From assembly GCA_964517355.1 (NCBI GenBank), contig CAZFCK010000182.1, positions 1 to 9,862 of the forward strand: a stretch of DNA of 9,862 nt, written 5' to 3'. Numbering within the stretch: position 1 is the stretch's first letter; each line of letters begins with the position of its first letter. A model generated the notes under the pieces. It saw nothing but the letters and a program-made list of their open reading frames with translations. It was not told the origin of the DNA and did not search any database. Source of the DNA: CAZFCK01 sp964517355. Its GTDB lineage: Bacteria > Desulfobacterota > Desulfovibrionia > Desulfovibrionales > Desulfovibrionaceae. The position numbers and the translations under genes were made by a program. Positions 6,185 through 9,862 of the stretch are shown one piece after another.

Positions 6185-6918
6185 CAATACTCCTCCATGG
6201 CCTTGCGCACCTCGCGCAGCAGCCCGTAAAAGGCGGGGCTGTCCCGCAAACCCGGCTCGCCGAAATGTGGGTTGGCGAACCGCGCGCAGACCCTGGCGGG
6301 ACTGCCGGCCAACAACAGGATGGTGCGCCCCAGATATATTGCCTCCTCCACGCTGTGCGTCACCAACACGTAGGGTGTTTGTCTTGAAACCCAGGTGGAG
6401 CGCAGAGTATCCTGCAATTTTTCCCGTGTAAGGGCGTCCAGGGAGGAAAAAGGCTCATCCATCAGCAGCAGCGTGGGCGAAACGGCATACGCTCTGGCAA
6501 TGGCCACACGCTGCTGTTCACCGCCGCTCAAACAGGAAGGATAATCCGGCTCACGCCCGGCAAGTCCCATTTCCTCGAGCATGCGCGAGGCCGCGCGCAT
6601 CCGCTCCTTGCGCCCCACACCTTGCAATTTCAACCCGAGGGCCACGTTTTCCGCGACGCTTTTCCAGGGAAGCAAGCCATAGTCCTGAAGAATTATTGCG
6701 ATGTCGTGGCGAGGCCGTGTAACCTTGCGCCCCAGCAGCCTGACTTCTCCGGCATCCGGCGTGGTCAGACCGCACAACATGTATAAAAGCGTGGTCTTGC
6801 CGCAGCCTGAAGGCCCCACGATGCTCACCGTCTCATGGGGGGCAAGGTGGAAACTTATTTCCTCCACTATCTTGCGCCCGCCAGAGTATGTTTTGTCCAG
6901 GCTGCGAACGTCAAGCAT
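6181..6918 (-). CDS. ABC importer ATPase, SsuB/TauB type
   Basis: 245 residues from ATG 6918; the upstream GGA is weak. It powers the importer by ATP hydrolysis at the inner face of the membrane. All motifs are intact: Walker A GPSGCGKT (35-42), Q-loop LQDYGLLPW (77-85), signature LSGGEQQRV (130-138), Walker B LLLMDEP (150-156) with catalytic Glu 155, D-loop SSLDA (158-162), and switch His 188 in VLVTHS. The Q-loop LLPW and the overall length fit the nitrate/sulfonate/taurine subfamily. It starts 32 bases after the binding-protein stop, and its stop overlaps the permease start, which indicates one transcript. A regulatory C-terminal domain is absent, as usual for this subfamily. Confidence 0.95.
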   Translation of the reverse strand: MLDVRSLDKTYSGGRKIVEEISFHLAPHETVSIVGPSGCGKTTLLYMLCGLTTPDAGEVRLLGRKVTRPRHDIAIILQDYGLLPWKSVAENVALGLKLQGVGRKERMRAASRMLEEMGLAGREPDYPSCLSGGEQQRVAIARAYAVSPTLLLMDEPFSSLDALTREKLQDTLRSTWVSRQTPYVLVTHSVEEAIYLGRTILLLAGSPARVCARFANPHFGEPGLRDSPAFYGLLREVRKAMEEYW

Positions 6919-6950
6919 ACATTCGATCCGAATACAAACGCAATTCTGCT

Positions 6951-7862
6951 CTACGGCACCAGAATTTCATAGTCGAGCATGGAATCAAGCATGCCGCGGG
7001 TAAGCATCCATTGCTGTACGGGCCAAATCTCCTGCTCAGTGGGGAGCGCCGGCTCGGGAAAATGGTAAACCGGAAAGGACGAGGCCAACTCTTTGGGCAC
7101 CCGGCACGTCTCCACCATCAGGGCCCGATAGGATTCCGGCGCGCTGTTGATACGCTCAACGGCCAAGCCGTAGGCCTTCATGAAGGGCTCTACAAGGCCT
7201 TCCTTATCCTTATGCAGGCAAATGACAGTAAGCGGCATATTCAATTGTTCATCGGTGGCCAGCACCGTGGCGCCCTTGCTTTCCGCCAAATGAGCGAGGG
7301 GTTCCGGAAGCAACGCGGCATCCAACTGCTCCGCCAAAATCATTTGCAGACGTATGGGGATTTGTTTCACTTCCAAGTTCTTCAATTGCAGCCCTTTTGT
7401 CTCGGGCAGAGAGCGCATGCCATCCAGAAGATACTCGATAATCGTGGACCTGGACATGCCGACATCAAGAGCAGTGACATCCTCCCCAACATGAGGGGCC
7501 CGCAGTAATGCGAACATGGGCTGGCCTGGCGTGGTGGCGTAGGAAACAGTGACGATGCGCATGGGGACGCCGTGTTGAATGAGCAGAAGCGTGGCCAGTA
7601 TATCTCCGAAATAACCATCCAACTGTCCGCTCTGCATGGCGGTGTCGCGCTCCAGGGCGCTGGCGAACGGCACAAGTTCCACATCCAGGCCCTGCTCCTT
7701 AAAAAGCCCGTCGCGCTTGGCCACCTGGAGAGGCAGCGTATCCAGCACGGGAAGAATGCCAACGCGCAATTGCGCGTCTTGCGCCGATGATACAAGAGGA
7801 CACAATACGACGATACACATAACCAAACCTGATAACACCAAGGCGAGACTCTTAGTTCGCAT
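6951..7862 (-). CDS. Periplasmic substrate-binding protein, NMT1/SsuA-like
   Basis: 303 residues from ATG 7862, chosen for the GGGAG five bases upstream. ATG 7901 would add 13 residues without a binding site and would blur the signal peptide. The N-terminus MRTK, a hydrophobic core (about 6-22) and SSA-QDA give a Sec signal cleaved near residue 27. The Cys at 21 is not in a lipobox, so the protein is probably free in the periplasm. The mature part begins LRVGILPVLDTLPLQVAKRDGLFKEQGLDVELVPF (split here: LRVGILPVLD, then LQVAKRDGLFKEQGLDVEL), the usual NMT1/SsuA opening. ERDTAMQSGQLDGYFGD (71-87) and EQLDAALLPEP (178-188) follow, as in that family. Ligands known for this fold include sulfonates, taurine, nitrate and thiamin or riboflavin precursors. 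No TPP riboswitch was seen upstream. It opens the operon, with its promoter in 7863-8001 unidentified. Confidence 0.9.
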   Translation of the reverse strand: MRTKSLALVLSGLVMCIVVLCPLVSSAQDAQLRVGILPVLDTLPLQVAKRDGLFKEQGLDVELVPFASALERDTAMQSGQLDGYFGDILATLLLIQHGVPMRIVTVSYATTPGQPMFALLRAPHVGEDVTALDVGMSRSTIIEYLLDGMRSLPETKGLQLKNLEVKQIPIRLQMILAEQLDAALLPEPLAHLAESKGATVLATDEQLNMPLTVICLHKDKEGLVEPFMKAYGLAVERINSAPESYRALMVETCRVPKELASSFPVYHFPEPALPTEQEIWPVQQWMLTRGMLDSMLDYEILVP

Positions 7863-8001
7863 GACCGCTCCCTTGCTTATTCCCACGATAACATTTTTCA
7901 TGTCGAATTACGCTGTCTTTGCCGCATGGACTAGCGCCTTCCGGGATGAAGTGCAAGCAGCCAATTCGAGGGAGCTCTCTGGCGAGCGGCCGTGACGCCC
8001 C

Positions 8002-8030
8002 TTGTTGCGAGTCCGGCATTCTCGTATAGT
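8002..8030 (+). promoter_or_regulatory. Candidate sigma-70-type promoter of the TPR gene
   Basis: TTGTTG (8002-8007), 17-base spacer, TATAGT (8025-8030). The -10 matches the consensus at five of six positions and the -35 at three. Transcription would start near 8037, about 46 bases before GTG 8083. This supports the later start codon over the TTG at 8002. Confidence 0.4.
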
Positions 8031-8082
8031 TATTTTCAGGAATGACATTAAAAAGAAAAACCTCTTCGCATTGGAGAAGCCT

Positions 8083-8643
8083 GTGACGCAAAAAAGCATG
8101 AGCCGCCGCCAATTGCTCCTCGGCTGGCGCGACAAATGGAACGAAGAAAAGAATAAACGAAAGACCCAGGAAGAGGCGGCCGAACGTGAGCTCCGTGAAC
8201 GCGCCGAACGGCATGCCCAGCAAATACGAGAGGCGCGCCAGGCAAGGCAACGAGGCGAGTTGCAACTGGCTATGGAGCTTTACCGCGCAGCCCTCCGCAT
8301 ATCCTCCAATGATGCGGATATCCGCCGTGAACTTGGAGGCTGCCTCTACGATCTGGGGCAATTCATTCAGGCTCGTGTCGAATTCGAACGTGTGCTGCGC
8401 ATTTTGAAACAGGACAATGTGGCCGTACTGAAATTGGGTTTTTGTCTGGTGCAGACAGGCCGGCCGGCCAAGGCGGCGGCTACTTGGATGCGTTTTACAC
8501 CGAACGGGCCGGAGGAAGAGTCCCTGTTGCGCGTGCTTACCGCGCAATGCCGTCTTCTCGAAGGCGAAGCACCTCCACTCGAGCAGATCATGGCGACAGT
8601 GCGGGCGGCAGCGGAACCCATCCTTGGGGCTGCAAACGCATAA
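8083..8643 (+). CDS. Small TPR-repeat protein with N-terminal coiled coil
   Basis: 186 residues from GTG 8083, which has GGAG six bases upstream. ATG 8098 is an alternative without a binding site. The N-terminus SRRQLLLGW (7-15) has a twin Arg but no hydrophobic stretch after it, so export is unlikely. Residues 19-57 are highly charged and helical, probably a coiled coil. About two and a half tetratricopeptide repeats follow: RQRGELQLAMELYRAAL (55-71), ELGGCLYDLGQFIQARVEF (83-101) and LKLGFCLVQTGRPAKAAAT (116-134), with the small/large residue pattern of the family. TPRs mediate protein-protein contact. It stands alone, divergent from the ABC operon and convergent with the TetR gene, so context does not reveal a partner. 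Existence is well supported; function is not known. Confidence 0.82.
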   Translation: MTQKSMSRRQLLLGWRDKWNEEKNKRKTQEEAAERELRERAERHAQQIREARQARQRGELQLAMELYRAALRISSNDADIRRELGGCLYDLGQFIQARVEFERVLRILKQDNVAVLKLGFCLVQTGRPAKAAATWMRFTPNGPEEESLLRVLTAQCRLLEGEAPPLEQIMATVRAAAEPILGAANA

Positions 8644-8665
8644 CCCGCTTTCACCCGAAAGAGTT

Positions 8666-8700
8666 GCCCGGCATTTTCCAGGGGATGGAAAACACCGGGC
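8666..8700. terminator. Bidirectional terminator-like hairpin
   Basis: Arms 8666-8680 and 8686-8700 pair as GCCCGG/CCGGGC (6 bp), a 2x2 internal loop, then TTTTCCA/TGGAAAA (7 bp), with loop GGGGA. It begins 22 bases after the TPR stop and lies 32 bases past the TetR stop on the other strand. No U-run follows on the plus strand, so the ends may depend on other factors, but position between convergent genes and stability point to termination. Confidence 0.65.
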
Positions 8701-8732
8701 TGCCACTGGGAGAGGAGAGAAGAAAAATGGAT

Positions 8733-9362
8733 TTATTGCCCCTCTTGCATGGTTGCGTCGGCAGTGCAGCCTTGCAATGATCCATGCAAAAAGGCGAGAG
8801 TAGCTTCCAATTGCGAGGGGTGTGCAAACGGTGAAATAGCCAGGGTTCGGGCTGTGCCCATAAGTGTGGAAAAAACTGTCAAACCATAGGTTTCAACATC
8901 AACTTCTCCAGCTCCACCCTGGAAATGCAGCGGCTTGATGCTGCCGTCTTCCAAACCCTTTTTCAAAGCCCTGTTTAACAATTGCAACAATGCCTTGAGC
9001 TTCCACACCAATTCCTCACTGCTCAGCTCTGGCCTGCTCACGGAAAACGGCGAAAGTTTTACCAAAACCAAATAGCTGCTGCGGCGCTCCGTGGCATAGC
9101 CCATGAACACCCTGGCAAAATCCAAAACGGATTCGAGACCGTTGCTGCTTTCGTCTATTCCGGCGGCTATCTCGTCGGACAACTCGTCGAGTACATTCAG
9201 GCCGCACGTCAAGAATAACGCGGCCTTGGTTTTAAAATGATGGGTTATGAGCCCCGCGGCATGCCCGGCATCAGCGCCGATATCCTTAAGCGACGTTGAT
9301 TCGTAACCCCGTTCGCCAAAAAGTGCGATGGCTGAGCGAATGATACGTTCCTGGCTAGTCAT
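8733..9362 (-). CDS. TetR/AcrR-family transcriptional regulator
   Basis: 209 residues from ATG 9362, with GGGGAG nine bases upstream. ATG 9401 (13 residues longer, AAGAGG eight bases upstream) is a real competitor, but the family normally begins just before the first helix, as here with SQERIIRSAIALFGERGYESTSL (split: SQERIIRSAI, ALFGERGYESTSL). The DNA-binding helix-turn-helix is at about 24-45, with the TSLKDIGADAG and ITHHFKTKAALF patterns typical of the family. Residues 55-205 form the variable ligand-binding and dimerisation part, with a family-typical length. A C-terminal end with ADATMQEGQ is unremarkable. Such proteins usually repress themselves or a neighbour until a small molecule binds. 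Here the divergent neighbour lies outside the window, and a palindrome is present near its own candidate promoter. Confidence 0.92.
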   Translation of the reverse strand: MTSQERIIRSAIALFGERGYESTSLKDIGADAGHAAGLITHHFKTKAALFLTCGLNVLDELSDEIAAGIDESSNGLESVLDFARVFMGYATERRSSYLVLVKLSPFSVSRPELSSEELVWKLKALLQLLNRALKKGLEDGSIKPLHFQGGAGEVDVETYGLTVFSTLMGTARTLAISPFAHPSQLEATLAFLHGSLQGCTADATMQEGQ

Positions 9363-9490
9363 AACATTGAACTCCCCGGCTTGACCGGCAAGAACGCCCA
9401 TACTGCCAACCTCTTTGCATTGAGCGAATCCGCATTCTGGATCTGAAAAATCTCCAACAATTTCAGAACACTGACAATTTTGCCACAGGG

Positions 9491-9506
9491 TTGGTTGGCC
9501 AGCCAA
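9491..9506. promoter_or_regulatory. Candidate operator palindrome for the TetR regulator
   Basis: TTGGTTGGCCAGCCAA is a 16-base dyad with one mismatched pair. It lies just after the start predicted from the promoter at 9519-9548, a position where a bound dimer would block transcription. TetR proteins bind such dyads and often regulate themselves. The link is inferred from position and symmetry only. Confidence 0.35.
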
Positions 9507-9518
9507 TCAAGCACTTTC

Positions 9519-9548
9519 CTTGTACATCTTTCTCCTCGCGCGTGTCAA
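9519..9548 (-). promoter_or_regulatory. Candidate promoter of the TetR gene
   Basis: On the minus strand, TTGACA (9548-9543) matches the -35 consensus fully. After 18 bases comes TACAAG (9524-9519), a four-of-six -10. The start would be near 9512, giving a leader of about 150 bases to ATG 9362. This is one of the better sigma-70-like sites seen, though the -10 is weak. Confidence 0.4.
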
Positions 9549-9766
9549 TGCGCTTTCATGCCCCCAACCCCGCATCTTCCGCTTTGGTGGTCATAACCTT
9601 CTGTTTCATTTAGGAGAAAAGGGCAGCTCTTCAAAAAACATTCGGAAATAAAGCCTGACGACCCGAAAACGTTTCTCCGTCCGGTTCCCTGTCAACCTAC
9701 TTGAATAATAATCCGCATTTGAAGTATGAGACTTCCGGCGGGCGGGGCAAGAGGATTTCCCTCCTC
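9549..9766. other. Intergenic region without a recognised gene
   Basis: Together with 9363-9548 this is a gene-free stretch of about 400 bases. It contains no ORF with a good start and binding site, no tRNA-like fold and no clear repeat except a G/C-rich run near 9737-9750 just before the repeat copies. The missing divergent gene, if any, lies beyond the window. Confidence 0.4.
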
Positions 9767-9808
9767 AGCGCATTTTCGCCTTGAAACAAGAATTACCCTA
9801 TTGTTTCA
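9767..9808 (+). repeat. Dispersed repeat, variant copy R4
   Basis: The first 24 bases match R5 exactly (AGCGCATTTTCGCC then TTGAAACAAG). The rest diverges and ends with TTGTTTCA, the inverted form of the usual end. TGAAACAA (9782-9789) and TTGTTTCA (9801-9808) can pair over 8 bp. It looks like a rearranged copy, with its tail in opposite orientation, placed three bases before R5. Confidence 0.75.
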
Positions 9809-9810
9809 GC

Positions 9811-9861
9811 TAGCGCATTTTCGCCTTGAAACAAGGCTCTCCCCTGAAACAATTTCCAATT
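9811..9861 (+). repeat. Dispersed repeat, copy R5, inverted partner of R1
   Basis: Exact 51-base inverted match to positions 1-51. It contains the full 42-base core (9812-9853) followed by TTCCAATT. The internal GCCTTG-AAA-CAAGGC stem is intact. The window stops one base after the match. Confidence 0.88.
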
Positions 9862-9862
9862 G

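Noticed and set aside
7863..8001. TPP riboswitch or sigma-54 promoter ahead of the ABC operon
   Set aside because: The conserved CTGAGA core and properly spaced GG/GC boxes were not found; a TGGC...TTGC pair is four bases too close.
8098..8130. Tat export signal on the TPR protein
   Set aside because: SRRQLLLG recalls a twin-arginine motif but is followed by charged residues with no hydrophobic core.
9363..9506. Cysteine-containing N-terminal extension of the TetR regulator from TTG 9506
   Set aside because: Would start within the candidate operator and add 48 residues unlike the family; nearer starts have better binding sites.
1..9862. CRISPR array
   Set aside because: Repeat copies are in both orientations, kilobases apart and not regularly spaced, and no Cas gene is present.

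Overview
The window holds eight protein genes in five transcription units, plus several copies of one short intergenic repeat. I see no rRNA, tRNA, transposase, phage gene or CRISPR array. The base composition is moderately GC-rich. Gene content is that of a motile, Gram-negative environmental or gut bacterium: a sigma-28-driven flagellin-like gene, an HD-GYP signalling protein, surface-glycan enzymes and an ABC importer. The style of the intergenic repeats (long AAGAACCTTTTG-type hairpins and G/C blocks near gene ends) reminds me of Desulfovibrionaceae. That placement is an impression from memory, not something the sequence proves.

Layout. Positions 1-51 carry a repeat copy that returns as an exact inverted copy at 9811-9861, so both ends of the window lie in the same element. 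A near-consensus sigma-28 promoter (266-292) precedes a divergent flagellin-like gene (325-1152, +). Its stop codon falls inside a second repeat copy. The convergent intergenic gap 1153-1431 is full of hairpins that could end transcription from both sides.

On the minus strand, 4882 down to 1432 is a tight three-gene unit: GAF plus HD-GYP cyclic-di-GMP phosphodiesterase, PIG-L/LmbE-type N-deacetylase, and GT4 glycosyltransferase (the last two overlap by 4 bases). It looks like a glycan-modifying pair placed behind a second-messenger enzyme. Its leader has two stem-loops, one ending 6 bases before the ribosome binding site, and a third repeat copy lies further upstream.

After an AT-rich non-coding stretch (about 5056-5425) comes a minus-strand ABC importer operon: periplasmic binding protein (7862-6951), ATPase (6918-6181) and permease (6184-5426). 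It is of the SsuABC/TauABC/NMT1 type, with substrate unresolved. Divergent from it is a small TPR protein (8083-8643, +). This converges on a TetR-family regulator (9362-8733, -) across a strong shared hairpin. The regulator has a candidate promoter and a palindromic candidate operator upstream. The last 95 bases are repeat copies.

The most noteworthy items are the flagellin-like gene under a textbook sigma-28 promoter, the repeat family that brackets the window and supplies a stop codon, and the HD-GYP/deacetylase/glycosyltransferase unit. I did not find an obvious wholly new system.
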